Position numbers and translations under genes: made by a program. Of a DNA stretch of 24,015 bases, positions 5,771 through 20,251 are shown piece by piece (position 1 is the first letter of the stretch; each line of letters begins with the position of its first letter). The notes under the pieces were generated by a model. It made no database searches, was not told the DNA's origin, and worked only from the letters and a program-made list of their open reading frames with translations. This DNA is from a virus, in IMG/VR virus record IMGVR_UViG_3300007539_000224, positions 1 to 24,015 of that record; one strand, given 5' to 3'.

Positions 5771-6739
5771 ATGGCATCACTTAGTGGAAATAAAATAAAG
5801 GATACGTTTGACAAGTTACTCAAACTTGAGTCAGCGCAACTCTCAGCATCAGAACAAGTAGTAGAAGACGGGGCTGGAAACAACAGTGCGCTCAAACTTT
5901 CTACCGACACACTCGAGACTACGGGTGAATTAAAGATATCTGGAACACCCTCTACCTCTACCAGCATTACCAAGGCGCTTATGCTTAGTACATCTGGAGT
6001 AGTAGTTACCCGTGACCTCAACACAAACCCAATTGGAACCGCATCTATTACAGCGAATACTCCTCTGTCAGCAACAGGGAGCACGGTTGAACTACAAGAT
6101 GCAGGAAACTTAGGGCAGATTACATCTCCCGCTAATGCAGACAAATACTTAATCTGGGATGAAACTGCTAGTGCCTATAAATACATAGAGCAAGTAGACC
6201 TAGTGAACTCAGTCTCTACTCAAGTAGTTGGCCAGGGTCTTGAAACTTTATATGCAAGACCACAGAGTAGTAACGCTGTACCCACAGTCCTCAACGCTGT
6301 GCAGTTCGCAGAAATATTTGGAGACTCTAGTGCTACAGGATCAGTAACAGCAGCAACATCATCTGTAATTTTTGGTTCAGCCAATACTTACATGAGTATT
6401 CCAGAAACCGGTATTTCTGACCCTAGAGATAATATCTTAATCAACGAGAAGCAAGGATTCTTTCAGTTGACCGCATCTATAGAGGTTACCTCTACAGCAA
6501 ACACAGATGTTACTTTCGATATCTATGACTATAGCGCTAGTTTAAAACTCGCAGAAACCTTCAGAACTGTAAAGAACGGTGAGACTTATCACTTGGAGTT
6601 CAACGTATTATGGTACAGCGACGGACTAGCAGGATACAAGATTCAACTCAGAGGGTTTGCAGGAAGCAGCGGGGTGGTATACAGCGCTGACAACTCACAT
6701 CTTGAAGTAAGATTCCTGGGAACAAACACATCTTTCTAA
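5771..6739 (+). CDS. Structural fibre protein with C1q/TNF-like C-terminal domain, 322 aa
   Basis: The N-terminus (MASLSGNKIKDTFDKLLKL) is a recurrent start of phage fibre or appendage proteins, followed by a Thr/Ser-rich beta region (residues about 40-110) and a linker. The last 100 residues (EKQGFFQLTASIEV... to LEVRFLG) have the strand pattern of a C1q/TNF-like jelly roll, which usually trimerises. It is probably a short tail fibre or head fibre subunit. ATG 5771 was chosen because the fibre motif begins there and the 30 codons before it overlap the divergent regulator. The stop overlaps the next start by one base (TAATG). Confidence 0.7.
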   Translation: MASLSGNKIKDTFDKLLKLESAQLSASEQVVEDGAGNNSALKLSTDTLETTGELKISGTPSTSTSITKALMLSTSGVVVTRDLNTNPIGTASITANTPLSATGSTVELQDAGNLGQITSPANADKYLIWDETASAYKYIEQVDLVNSVSTQVVGQGLETLYARPQSSNAVPTVLNAVQFAEIFGDSSATGSVTAATSSVIFGSANTYMSIPETGISDPRDNILINEKQGFFQLTASIEVTSTANTDVTFDIYDYSASLKLAETFRTVKNGETYHLEFNVLWYSDGLAGYKIQLRGFAGSSGVVYSADNSHLEVRFLGTNTSF

Positions 6740-7041
6740 TGAACTATAAGCAGAGATACGAGGCATTCCAACTCATAAGGCTTAAACTAGGGGAGATAGA
6801 AGAGATAATGGAAGTATATGGAGGAAAGACGCAGTACCTGTCTATGTATTGCTTTGGAATCTTTGTACCAGAGTCAGATCAGGAAGAGGAGAAGTACGAG
6901 ATGATGACAGGGATGCATATGGCTGCACCAGACGAATACGATTTAATGATAGAAACTGTAGACGAAGTTTTTGAAACACACATCAACGATGAAGAGGATG
7001 AGGGTGATTCAAGTAAAATAGACTACTGGCTAAATAAATAG
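6739..7041 (+). CDS. Hypothetical acidic protein, 100 aa
   Basis: A helical N-terminal half (RYEAFQLIRLKLGEIEEIMEVYGG) is followed by an acidic, Met-rich second half ending HINDEEDEGDSSKIDYWLNK. No family is recognised. It is coupled to the fibre gene by TAATG and is one base away from the next gene, so it belongs to the late operon. It may be a small chaperone or assembly factor for the fibre, but nothing in the sequence proves this. Confidence 0.65.
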   Translation: MNYKQRYEAFQLIRLKLGEIEEIMEVYGGKTQYLSMYCFGIFVPESDQEEEKYEMMTGMHMAAPDEYDLMIETVDEVFETHINDEEDEGDSSKIDYWLNK

Positions 7042-7042
7042 A

Positions 7043-7282
7043 ATGGAACTTATTAGAAAAATCATCATCGGGACTAACCCGAAAGATGCTATGGCTTATT
7101 ATGTGGGCCAAAGAGCAGGCGATTCAGTTATTGATTCAATCATACAGGACGAAAGATGTTTTGTTAAATACGGAATAAGGCGTTACCTTGTGTACATCTA
7201 CAACAAAGACGAGGGAACGATGCTTTGGAAGACCGTAGATAACATGCCTGTATTAATTGAACATGACTGCGAATTCTTATGA
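7043..7282 (+). CDS. Hypothetical protein, 79 aa
   Basis: The pattern IIIGTNPKDAMAYYVGQ...I..I......RYLVYIYNKDEGTMLWK...NMPVLIEHDCEF resembles a small protein found near structural genes of other marine phages, recalled from memory. No function is known. It overlaps the following oxygenase gene by ATGA. Confidence 0.65.
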   Translation: MELIRKIIIGTNPKDAMAYYVGQRAGDSVIDSIIQDERCFVKYGIRRYLVYIYNKDEGTMLWKTVDNMPVLIEHDCEFL

Positions 7283-7827
7283 TTGTAATTGACAACTTTA
7301 TCAAAGACCCTTCCTTTATCAAACAACTAGAGGATAACAAAGACTACCTCTTTGGAGATAACGGATCTTATCACTGGTGGAACGGATGGTGGAACTCATC
7401 AGACGATACTATCAAAAAACAACTAATCTCGTATATCTGGAGAGACTATCCACTATACCCTTCAGTAAACCTAGACGGCTTTGAGTATTGGACAGGCCAG
7501 TTCGGGGAAGGCATGCCTAATGCAAGTCTTGGTATGCACCTGGATAAAGATGAGGCACTCTGGAAAAGCACTGGGGAGATATCATCTCCGATTGTAGGTA
7601 CTGTATTCTACCCTGTAGAGATGGATATCGACGGAGGATACCTTGAAGTGTTTTCTAATGGCCCAGAGAAACAGCCGGAGCGCATACGTGCAAAACACAA
7701 TAGGCTAATCATATTTGATGCAGGAGGAACACACCACAGAGTTACAGAGGTAACACGAGGTACCAGATCTGCTATTGCAATCAACCTTTGGGACAAGAAA
7801 CCAACAGGAGAACTCAAGGAGGAATGA
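7279..7827 (+). CDS. 2OG-Fe(II) oxygenase superfamily protein, 182 aa
   Basis: This is a predicted 2-oxoglutarate and iron dependent oxygenase. The HxD iron motif is H87-L-D89 (GMHLDKDE), the distal histidine is H153 in GGTHHRV, and R163 ten residues on (GTRSAIAINLW) would bind 2-oxoglutarate. The length and motif spacing fit prolyl 4-hydroxylase-like single-domain enzymes. The substrate is unknown; possibilities are a virion protein or a host component. It overlaps its upstream neighbour by ATGA and its downstream neighbour (GroES-like) by ATGA. It is one of three such domains in the window. Confidence 0.8.
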   Translation: MIVIDNFIKDPSFIKQLEDNKDYLFGDNGSYHWWNGWWNSSDDTIKKQLISYIWRDYPLYPSVNLDGFEYWTGQFGEGMPNASLGMHLDKDEALWKSTGEISSPIVGTVFYPVEMDIDGGYLEVFSNGPEKQPERIRAKHNRLIIFDAGGTHHRVTEVTRGTRSAIAINLWDKKPTGELKEE

Positions 7828-8480
7828 GATCCCTCTATCACTTTTTAGTACGTGTACCTAAAGTAACCAAGGACACCATGGAGGTCAACGGTGAAGAAAT
7901 GTATCTCGACACCAAGTTTGACGAGTTCAAACACAGAACCATGGAAGGCGAGGTGGTTGCTCTACCAGCCAAGTTTGATACCAATGTTAAGGTAGGAGAC
8001 ACTATGTATTTCCATCACCACGTTGTGCTTGGTGGTAACCACATGATGATGAACGAGGAAACAGTTCAGTTAGAAGAAACTAAGAAGCGTGGTCAATTCA
8101 TAGACCCAGACGACGACGTATACGTTGTACACTATGGAGGTAACTTAGATCCTATATCCTGTCAAGCCTACGCGTATAAATGCCAGGACACAGGAGAGAT
8201 AGAGTTGATTAGTGACTGGATATTCATTACTCCAGAACCAGAGGAAGAGCAAGAGGAAACGATAAAGAGTGACATCATCGAACTCATACCCAAGGCTAAC
8301 CCGCCAAAAGAAAAGAAAGGTTACATCAGATGGTCTTCACCTAAGTTGAAGGAACTAGAATTAAACCCTGGAGACAAGGTGCTGATCAGGAAGAACTCGT
8401 CCTATGAGATGGAGGTGAATGGAGAGAAGTTATGGAGAACCTATTTACAATCAATTCATGGCAAGATCAAAGAAGTATAA
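7824..8480 (+). CDS. Duplicated GroES-like co-chaperonin, 218 aa
   Basis: The first part (MRSLYHFLVRVPK, then EGEVVALP at 41-48 and VKVGDTMYFHHHV at 56-68) follows the co-chaperonin 10 pattern, in which a GxVvavG strand precedes a vGDkVlf strand. A second copy of the C-terminal half lies at 166-207 (GYIRW, NPGDKVLIRKNSSYE, NGEKLWRTY). GroES is about 95 residues, so this is a tandem or expanded version, comparable to the phage co-chaperonins that help the host GroEL fold a capsid protein. ATG 7824 was chosen for the ATGA overlap with the oxygenase and for the MRSLYHF start; an AAGGAGG lies just before it. Confidence 0.75.
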   Translation: MRSLYHFLVRVPKVTKDTMEVNGEEMYLDTKFDEFKHRTMEGEVVALPAKFDTNVKVGDTMYFHHHVVLGGNHMMMNEETVQLEETKKRGQFIDPDDDVYVVHYGGNLDPISCQAYAYKCQDTGEIELISDWIFITPEPEEEQEETIKSDIIELIPKANPPKEKKGYIRWSSPKLKELELNPGDKVLIRKNSSYEMEVNGEKLWRTYLQSIHGKIKEV

Positions 8481-8751
8481 CAACATAGATACCGCTGTAA
8501 ACCTAATGCAGGCGATGCAGATTGCAATAGAGAATATGATACAGGAAATACAAAAGCCTGTAGACCAGGAACTTAGTGGCTCCCAAAGAAAAGCCGAGTT
8601 GCAATCTATAAAACAAACAGCGGTAGATGCTAAAGAACTTATTGTTGAAAGAGAAAGACTCGAACAACTTATCAGAGGTCTTAAGAAAGACGGAGAAATT
8701 AAAGAGGAAAGAGATTACTCGGGAGGATTCGCAGAGCAATACTCAAAGTAA
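8458..8751 (+). CDS. Small coiled-coil protein, candidate small terminase subunit, 97 aa
   Basis: Starting MARSKKYNNIDTAVNLMQAM, it is almost entirely helical with heptad-like stretches (IENMIQEIQKPVDQEL; DAKELIVERERLEQLIRGLKK). Its position 28 nt before TerL makes a small terminase subunit plausible, but no helix-turn-helix is evident, so this is inference. ATG 8458 is preferred over one at 8419, which would add residues overlapping the GroES-like gene in another frame. The remaining overlap with that gene is 23 bp. Confidence 0.65.
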   Translation: MARSKKYNNIDTAVNLMQAMQIAIENMIQEIQKPVDQELSGSQRKAELQSIKQTAVDAKELIVERERLEQLIRGLKKDGEIKEERDYSGGFAEQYSK

Positions 8752-8779
8752 TCAAGTCTTCATATACTGGGATTACTAA

Positions 8780-10879
8780 ATGGCAGGACTCGTAGAGATA
8801 GAAGGTGATACCGTAGTCAACATATGTCCTGACAAAACCCAGGGAAAAGTCAGGCTATGCTTTGACTTACCCATACAGTTACCAAAGCGGCCTCGCAAAA
8901 AGGACATACTATTTCACGACAAGCCAAAGGAAGAACAGCACTGGCAACGCACACCATTACCAGACGAACTCAAAAGAGTAAAGTCTATGGAAGAGTGGAT
9001 GTCTATGCCGGAGTCGTTTAGAAACAAACACACCCCCTACATTAGTGAAGAATACAAGAGACGCAGAAATGGAGTATGGTTTTACAACAACGGGGTACCT
9101 ACCTATATTACCGGAAACCACTACTTTTTCTTACAGTGGTGTAAGATTGATATCGGATACCCATCCTACCTTGATTTTCAAAGAGAACTATTCGTACACC
9201 TTGACGCTTGCGTAGCAGACCCGAGATGTGTTGGACAGGTATATGTAAAGTGTCGTAGATCTGGATACACAAACATGTCGGCATCAGTGCTTGTAAACGA
9301 AGGAACACAGGTTAAAGAGAAACTACTGGGCATCATGTCTAAGACAGGTACCGATGCACAGGAAAATATATTCATGAAGAAGGTGGTGCCTATATATAAG
9401 TCATTGCCTTTTTTCTTTAAACCTATTCAAGATGGTACTACCAATCCCAGAATGGAACTCGCCTTTCGTGAGCCATCAAAAAGAATTACCAAAAAGAACA
9501 AAACCTCATCAAGAGGTGAGGCTCTTAATACAATTATTAACTGGAAGAACACAACCAACAATGCCTATGATGGTGAGAAACTACACATCTTGTATTTGGA
9601 TGAGGCTGGTAAGTGGGAAAAAGGTAATGATATACGAGAAGCATGGCGAATACAAAGAACTTGTTTGCTTGTAGGTAGAAAGATTGTAGGTAAAGCATTG
9701 GTAGGAAGCACTGTTAATCCCCTAGACAGAGGAGGTCGGCAGTATAGAGAACTGTACTACGCAAGTAATGTAAATGACAGAAATGAAAACGGTAGAACAA
9801 AGAGTGGTTTGTATGGGTGTTTTATACCAGCATACGATGCCTTGGAAGGTTTCTTCGACAAACATGGCATGCCAGTCGTTGAGGATTTAGAAAAAAATAT
9901 TATAGGACTAGAGGGTGAGTATATAAGCCTAGGTTCAAAGACTTACTTAAAGAATGAAAGAAAAGGTTTATCTGGAGACTCTTACGAACTAAACGAGGTT
10001 ATACGCCAGTTCCCTTTTACAGAAGCCGAAGCGTTTAGAGATAGTGCAAAGGCATCTCTGTTTAACGTACAAAAGATATACGAACAGGTAGAGTACAACG
10101 AGGATTTGTTCCCGAACCCTGTGGTTGTAGGAAACTTTGTTTGGGCGCTAGGGCAGAAGGATACAGAGGTAGTGTTTAGTCCTGATCCTAACGGAAGATG
10201 GAGGGTAGCATGGATGCCACCTGTAGAGTTAAGGAATAAAAAGAAACCAGAGAACGCCTGGTTAGGATGTGCTGGAGTAGATAGTTATGATATAGATGCA
10301 ACAGTGGATGGGAGAGGATCTAAAGGTGCTTGTCATTTCTTTAACAAATTCAACCTTGAGTACCCATCGAATATGTTTGTAGCAGAGTACGCTTCAAGAC
10401 CACCATTAGCAAAGATTTTTTATGAAGACATATTAATGGCATCCAAGTTTTATGGGTACCCTGTTTTGATTGAGAATAACAAATACGGAATCGCAAGACA
10501 CTTTGAATCAAGAGGTTATGACCACTTCTTGCTAGACAGACCGGCTCACCTTACATCGAATTACGGCAGCAAAACAAAAACTAAAGGTATACCATCCAAC
10601 TCACAAGACGTCATACAAGCGCACGCACAGGCTATAGAATCTTTTATACACGCGAACGTCGGTCTAAACGAGCAGACACTAGAGTACGGAAAGATGTACT
10701 TCGAGAGAACCCTAGAGGACTGGGTAAACTTTAAGATAGACGATCGTACAAAATATGACCTTTCTATATCAAGCGGACTAGCCCTTCTTGCGGCTCAAGG
10801 TCATAGGCCCGAAAAGCCAAAATCAGATTTCAATAGTAAGCAGTTCTTCCGTAAAGGTCAGATAATTATACGAAAATAA
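8780..10879 (+). CDS. terL: Terminase large subunit (TerL), 699 aa
   Basis: This is the packaging motor ATPase and nuclease. Landmarks: an FQRELF segment that precedes the ATPase core in terminases; a Walker A-like KCRRSGYT at 157-164, with RRSGYT replacing the usual GKT/GKS ending; Walker B LYLDE at 271-275 with catalytic Glu275; a coupling-like GSTVNP about 40 residues later; and the RNase H-like nuclease start GCAGVDSYD with Asp501. An Asn/Lys-rich segment near 583-600 and a final domain ending QIIIRK follow. The length is on the long side for TerL. No Shine-Dalgarno is seen. The portal gene follows after a promoter box. Confidence 0.93.
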   Translation: MAGLVEIEGDTVVNICPDKTQGKVRLCFDLPIQLPKRPRKKDILFHDKPKEEQHWQRTPLPDELKRVKSMEEWMSMPESFRNKHTPYISEEYKRRRNGVWFYNNGVPTYITGNHYFFLQWCKIDIGYPSYLDFQRELFVHLDACVADPRCVGQVYVKCRRSGYTNMSASVLVNEGTQVKEKLLGIMSKTGTDAQENIFMKKVVPIYKSLPFFFKPIQDGTTNPRMELAFREPSKRITKKNKTSSRGEALNTIINWKNTTNNAYDGEKLHILYLDEAGKWEKGNDIREAWRIQRTCLLVGRKIVGKALVGSTVNPLDRGGRQYRELYYASNVNDRNENGRTKSGLYGCFIPAYDALEGFFDKHGMPVVEDLEKNIIGLEGEYISLGSKTYLKNERKGLSGDSYELNEVIRQFPFTEAEAFRDSAKASLFNVQKIYEQVEYNEDLFPNPVVVGNFVWALGQKDTEVVFSPDPNGRWRVAWMPPVELRNKKKPENAWLGCAGVDSYDIDATVDGRGSKGACHFFNKFNLEYPSNMFVAEYASRPPLAKIFYEDILMASKFYGYPVLIENNKYGIARHFESRGYDHFLLDRPAHLTSNYGSKTKTKGIPSNSQDVIQAHAQAIESFIHANVGLNEQTLEYGKMYFERTLEDWVNFKIDDRTKYDLSISSGLALLAAQGHRPEKPKSDFNSKQFFRKGQIIIRK

Positions 10880-10886
10880 TAAGAGG

Positions 10887-10894
10887 TATATTTG
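10887..10894 (+). promoter_or_regulatory. -7 box TATATTTG of the portal gene
   Basis: A perfect TAnnTTTG match in the short gap between TerL and portal, 20 nt before ATG 10915. It lacks a clear -33 TTG, as do the other late boxes. Confidence 0.5.
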
Positions 10895-10914
10895 CAACAG
10901 TAGCAATCTAAAGT

Positions 10915-13347
10915 ATGGACAACGAATACACAAATGGACAATCCTCATTTCCAGATCCTTTATCTGGTGTTGAGGAGAAGATGTCTAAGCAATATGGTCT
11001 GCAATATGCAAAGGCTATGTTTGCGCAATGGATTGGAAGTGACTATCAAAACTCATTGTATGGAAGACGCAACAGCGAAATGGAACGCTGTAGAGATTAT
11101 GCGCAAGGAACACAAGACACATCTATCTATCGTCAGATATTAAACTCTCTCGACAACAACAATGGTGATGGAACATTGATGACGCTAGACTATACGCCAG
11201 TTCCTATTATACCTAAGTTTGTTAAGATTGTTGTAAACAAAATTCTTTCAAAAGAACCATACCCTCAGATTGAGGCCATTGACCCCCTTTCAAGAACAGA
11301 GAAGGATAAGAAGAAAAACGCTACCGTCTTGCGTATCGAGAATCGAGATATGATTGAGGAAGCGAAGTCACTAGGCCTGCGTGTTAAACAAGACCCTGGA
11401 CAACTACCAGACACACCAGAAGAAACTGAGATATTCTTAGACACAAACATTAAGACGGACGCAGAAATCTCTGCTCAGATTGCTACTGAGATGACATTGA
11501 AGTGGAATGACTTTAATCAATCTATATACCGTCGCTGTGTTGAAGACCTAGCAACTCTTGGTATGGGTGTTGCTAAAAGAAGCAATGACCCCAACTATGG
11601 AATCAACGAGGAGTATGTTGACCCAAAGAAATTTATACACAACTATACAGACGACCCAACATTCTCTGACCTAACCTATGCTGGTCATTTTAAGTACATA
11701 ACAATCATGGACTTAAAGCGCATTGCTGGTAACCAGTTTACAGAGCAAGAGTATGAGGAGATTGCTAAGACTGTAATGAACAAGTATGGGAACAACCCTA
11801 CTCAGTTCTCTACAACAGGATCTGGTTACGACAGACCCGGTACAAGATATCGCCAAGGATATGATGAGTACAAGATAGAGGTAATGGACTTTGAGTTTAT
11901 GTCTGTTGATGATATCATATACGAGAAGAAAGAGTCGGCATACGGAAACATAGGTTTCTATTTTAAAGGAAACGAATATAACGCACCTCAGCAATCTGTA
12001 TACAACAGAGAAGCAATATACATGAAGAACGCTACGGTATATGGCGGCACTTACATTGTGGGTACAGAGAAGTTGTATAACTACGGGCCAAAGAAAAATA
12101 TACCTAAGAACGTACATGATATTTCACGTGCTCGTTTATCATATAGTATTGTAGCAACTAACATCCGTGGGATGATACCTAAGTCAATGGTATCCTCTGT
12201 TATAGGGTTTGCTGACATGCTCCAGATTACACACTTGAAACTTCAGCAATCTATTGCTAAAGCAAAACCAGATGGACTCATCATTGATATTGAAGGGTTA
12301 GAGAACGTACAACTAGGACGCGGTGGTGAACTACAGCCATTAGAGATTCAAGACATCTACGAACAAACTGGTGTGTTCTATTACCGTAGCAAGAATCCAG
12401 AGGGAGGTTTTCAGAACCCACCCGTCAGAGAGATAGGTAATAATATTAGAAACATACAAGAACTTGTTTCTCTTTACAATCACTACCTACGAATGATAAG
12501 AGATGCCACTGGTATCAATGAGGTTATGGATGGAACCACTCCGAAAGGAGAAGCCTTAGTAGGTGTAAACCAAATGGCAGTGCAGGCTGGAAATAACGCT
12601 ATATACGACATCACTAATGCCGCGATGGTTCTTTACCAAAAGGTGTGTGACGATATTGTTCGCTGTCTACAGGTAATACCACCAGATAGTATATTATATA
12701 AAGTATATACAAATGCCGTGGGAGAAACCAATATGGCTGTGCTTAGTTCTTTTGATAACCTATCTATGTACAACTTCGGCGTGGTGGTTGTTACTGAGAT
12801 GAACGAAATGGACAAGCAATACCTAGAACAAAACATACAGATTGCTCTTGGACAAAAAGAAATTGACCTTGAAGATGCGATTGCCATTCGTCAGATTAAA
12901 GACGTGGAACAAGCAGAGAGACTCTTGGTGGTTCGCAGAAAGAAAAGAATCAAACAACAACAAGAGATGATGGCGCAGCAGGCTCAGATTCAGTCTCAAT
13001 CAAATCAGCAAGCCTCACAGGTAGCCGCTCAAATGGAGATGCAGAAAAAGCAACTCGAAGCCCAAATCGAAGCACAGCGGATTCAATTAGAGACGGAAGC
13101 CAAAGCGCAACTCATACAACTAGAGTATCAGTTCAAAATTCAAATCGAACAACTTAAAGGAGAGTATGGCGTAGTTGAGCAACAAGTGGAAAGCGGAGTT
13201 CGTATGCAGGCTGATGCTGAATCAGAAAATCGTAAAGATCAGAGAATAGATAAACAAGCGTTGGCTCAAAGTAAACTGATTGCTCAACGCCAAGGCGAAC
13301 GCCCACCTCTTAGTGAGGATATAGTAACCAACCTAACAATATCATAA
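10915..13347 (+). CDS. Portal protein, 810 aa
   Basis: A large protein directly after TerL with portal features: an N-terminal part containing DYTPVPIIPKFVKIVVNKILS, a typical portal stretch near residues 92-112; a central region with multiple aromatic strands; RARLSYSIVATNIRGMIPKS; and DATGINEVMDGTTPKGEALVGVNQMA near residues 535-562. Residues about 680-790 form a long Gln-rich coiled coil (repeats of QMEMQKKQLEAQIEAQ type), which could be a barrel or crown extension. It forms the dodecameric DNA channel of the head. The next gene starts one base after the stop. Confidence 0.85.
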   Translation: MDNEYTNGQSSFPDPLSGVEEKMSKQYGLQYAKAMFAQWIGSDYQNSLYGRRNSEMERCRDYAQGTQDTSIYRQILNSLDNNNGDGTLMTLDYTPVPIIPKFVKIVVNKILSKEPYPQIEAIDPLSRTEKDKKKNATVLRIENRDMIEEAKSLGLRVKQDPGQLPDTPEETEIFLDTNIKTDAEISAQIATEMTLKWNDFNQSIYRRCVEDLATLGMGVAKRSNDPNYGINEEYVDPKKFIHNYTDDPTFSDLTYAGHFKYITIMDLKRIAGNQFTEQEYEEIAKTVMNKYGNNPTQFSTTGSGYDRPGTRYRQGYDEYKIEVMDFEFMSVDDIIYEKKESAYGNIGFYFKGNEYNAPQQSVYNREAIYMKNATVYGGTYIVGTEKLYNYGPKKNIPKNVHDISRARLSYSIVATNIRGMIPKSMVSSVIGFADMLQITHLKLQQSIAKAKPDGLIIDIEGLENVQLGRGGELQPLEIQDIYEQTGVFYYRSKNPEGGFQNPPVREIGNNIRNIQELVSLYNHYLRMIRDATGINEVMDGTTPKGEALVGVNQMAVQAGNNAIYDITNAAMVLYQKVCDDIVRCLQVIPPDSILYKVYTNAVGETNMAVLSSFDNLSMYNFGVVVVTEMNEMDKQYLEQNIQIALGQKEIDLEDAIAIRQIKDVEQAERLLVVRRKKRIKQQQEMMAQQAQIQSQSNQQASQVAAQMEMQKKQLEAQIEAQRIQLETEAKAQLIQLEYQFKIQIEQLKGEYGVVEQQVESGVRMQADAESENRKDQRIDKQALAQSKLIAQRQGERPPLSEDIVTNLTIS

Positions 13348-13348
13348 G

Positions 13349-13747
13349 ATGTCTTGCTCCTGCTCAACAAGCCAATGTTCCTGTGGAGACCCCACAAACG
13401 TAAATTTGAATAACGCTGCACAAGTAAATATATGTGCCCGTCGCGGTGATACTTTTCAATTAGACGCCCAAGTAAAGGACTCTGATGGAACGGCATTAGA
13501 CCTAACACTGTACACGTATAAAATGGAAGTCAGAGAGTATGATGACGGCCCATTAATTATACCTAGTACAGACATAACAATTAGCGGCACCAATGTTGGT
13601 GCTTTAACTATTTCTATTTCCGCTACAGATATGCAGGTAGAGCCCGGTACTTATGTGTACGGCCTGCAGGCTACACTGATTTCAGACTCTAGTGTAGACA
13701 CATGGTTCTATGGAACCTTTGATGTAGTGCAGGATATAGTGCAATAA
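13349..13747 (+). CDS. Beta-sandwich virion protein with Cys-rich N-terminus, 132 aa
   Basis: The N-terminus MSCSCSTSQCSCGD has five Cys in the first 12 residues, which could bind metal or form disulfides. The rest (ICARRGDTFQLDAQVKDSDG to GTFDVVQ) has the strand pattern of small Ig-like or BppU-N-like phage domains: RGDTF.L...V.D.DG..LDLT, then Y.M.VRE, then PGTY.YGLQ. It is probably a virion decoration or a base for the fibre encoded next. It lies one base after the portal gene and 13 bp before the collagen-like gene. Confidence 0.65.
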   Translation: MSCSCSTSQCSCGDPTNVNLNNAAQVNICARRGDTFQLDAQVKDSDGTALDLTLYTYKMEVREYDDGPLIIPSTDITISGTNVGALTISISATDMQVEPGTYVYGLQATLISDSSVDTWFYGTFDVVQDIVQ

Positions 13748-13760
13748 CAAAACAAAACCA

Positions 13761-19103
<5,343 letters not shown>

Positions 19104-19109
19104 ACAAGC

Positions 19110-20021
19110 ATGGCCCTAGGAACAACCAACATTTCTATTAGAGATATCTACACAGAGATGGGGAAGGCTGATAGCGCTAATCAGTCATTAGCCGAATTAC
19201 GCTTTGGGGTAAACGATATTTACAATCAGTCTTTTGCTACTACCGATACTGCGACGAACATAAAAATTGACCCGTTCAAGAGTTATGATAGTTTGGGTAT
19301 GAAGTTTAGGTATCATCCTCCAAACGAGTATGAAACCTATAGAGATACTTCTACAACTCTTCTTGGGCCAGGACTATCTTTAAATAATAATGGAACAAGC
19401 ACGGGTGACAATACAGGCGTGTTGTCTTTCGATGGGTCAAATGATTTCTCATACTTTGACGGCGTAGGTAGTGGAACAGCATATAAACAAAATCCAAGCG
19501 GGTACGCAACGATTTGCTTTTGGATAAAAGTAGAATCACTCCCTTCTAACAATACAAACTTTCTTACAACAGATGCCACGGGTCAAGGGAACAACAGTCC
19601 CTACAAAGGATTCCACTTTAACTTAAGACCCGATGGACAGATTCGTCCGGTGCGCGGTGATGGTACGGGTTCGGGTTCGGGAGATCGCCGTAGTTTTGGT
19701 ACATCCTGGACATTGCAAACAGGAAGATGGCAGTTGTGTGCGTTTATATTATCTAACAGCGTCAACTCAGCGAGCAGTTCAACAAACTGGGCTTATACTT
19801 TTTACAACGGAGGACAAGCAAGCGGAATGACTTTCTTAAGCGGATCAGGAGGAGCAATGTCATTCGATAGCGGAAGCGGTTCTGTTGATGCGTTGTATTT
19901 GTCTATGGGTCAAAACTCAAGATATTTCAATGGACAGATTGGTCACATGTGGGTTTTTGATGAAGCCCTATCTGAGGAAGACATTACCACTCTTAATGAA
20001 TCCACTTTATCATATTACTGA
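19110..20021 (+). CDS. LamG/concanavalin-like adhesin, 303 aa
   Basis: An N-terminal segment (MALGTTNISIRDIYTEMG, then LAELRFGVNDIYNQSF) typical of phage tail appendage proteins is followed by a laminin-G/concanavalin-A-like jelly roll from about residue 100. It includes LSFDGSNDFSYF, ATICFWIKVESLP, GFHFNLRPDGQI, GRWQLCAFIL, ALYLSMGQNSRYFNGQIGHMWVFDEALSEEDI. The final motif is characteristic of LamG-type domains. It probably binds carbohydrate on the host surface. It starts 6 bp after the collagen-like gene and may be its receptor-binding partner. Confidence 0.8.
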   Translation: MALGTTNISIRDIYTEMGKADSANQSLAELRFGVNDIYNQSFATTDTATNIKIDPFKSYDSLGMKFRYHPPNEYETYRDTSTTLLGPGLSLNNNGTSTGDNTGVLSFDGSNDFSYFDGVGSGTAYKQNPSGYATICFWIKVESLPSNNTNFLTTDATGQGNNSPYKGFHFNLRPDGQIRPVRGDGTGSGSGDRRSFGTSWTLQTGRWQLCAFILSNSVNSASSSTNWAYTFYNGGQASGMTFLSGSGGAMSFDSGSGSVDALYLSMGQNSRYFNGQIGHMWVFDEALSEEDITTLNESTLSYY

Positions 20022-20218
20022 TGACACGAGACGAGTTTATTTCTGGTACAGTATTCAAGTTCGAAGAGGGCGATACCGATTCCTATCACTACGACGGTCA
20101 TGGGCTCGTGGGCGATGTTCCTTATGTATTGGTTTCAACTGGAGATGAGGCGATTACCATTCAAATAAAGGAAGAGGAACAAAACATTTTATACTCTACA
20201 TTAGACAAGGTGGGTTAG
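20021..20218 (+). CDS. Hypothetical acidic protein, 65 aa
   Basis: This small beta-rich acidic protein (MTRDEFISGTVFKFEEGDTD to YSTLDKVG) has no recognised family. Its ATG overlaps the stop of the adhesin gene by one base (TGATG), so it belongs to the same unit. It is followed by the inverted repeat at 20222-20241. Confidence 0.65.
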   Translation: MTRDEFISGTVFKFEEGDTDSYHYDGHGLVGDVPYVLVSTGDEAITIQIKEEEQNILYSTLDKVG

Positions 20219-20221
20219 ATG

Positions 20222-20241
20222 TTGTATCTTGAGTGATACAA
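20222..20241 (+). promoter_or_regulatory. Inverted repeat overlapping a TATCTTGA box
   Basis: TTGTATC (20222-20228) and GATACAA (20235-20241) form a perfect 7-bp inverted repeat with a 6-nt spacer, followed by ATTTAATT. It overlaps TATCTTGA, a weak -7-like box, 19 nt before ATG 20252. It could be an operator or a weak terminator controlling the modification genes that follow. Confidence 0.45.
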
Positions 20242-20251
20242 ATTTAATTCA

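Noticed and set aside
5740-6144. N-terminal extension of the winged-helix gene
   Set aside because: It lies antisense to the fibre gene and its sequence is a strand-bias shadow.
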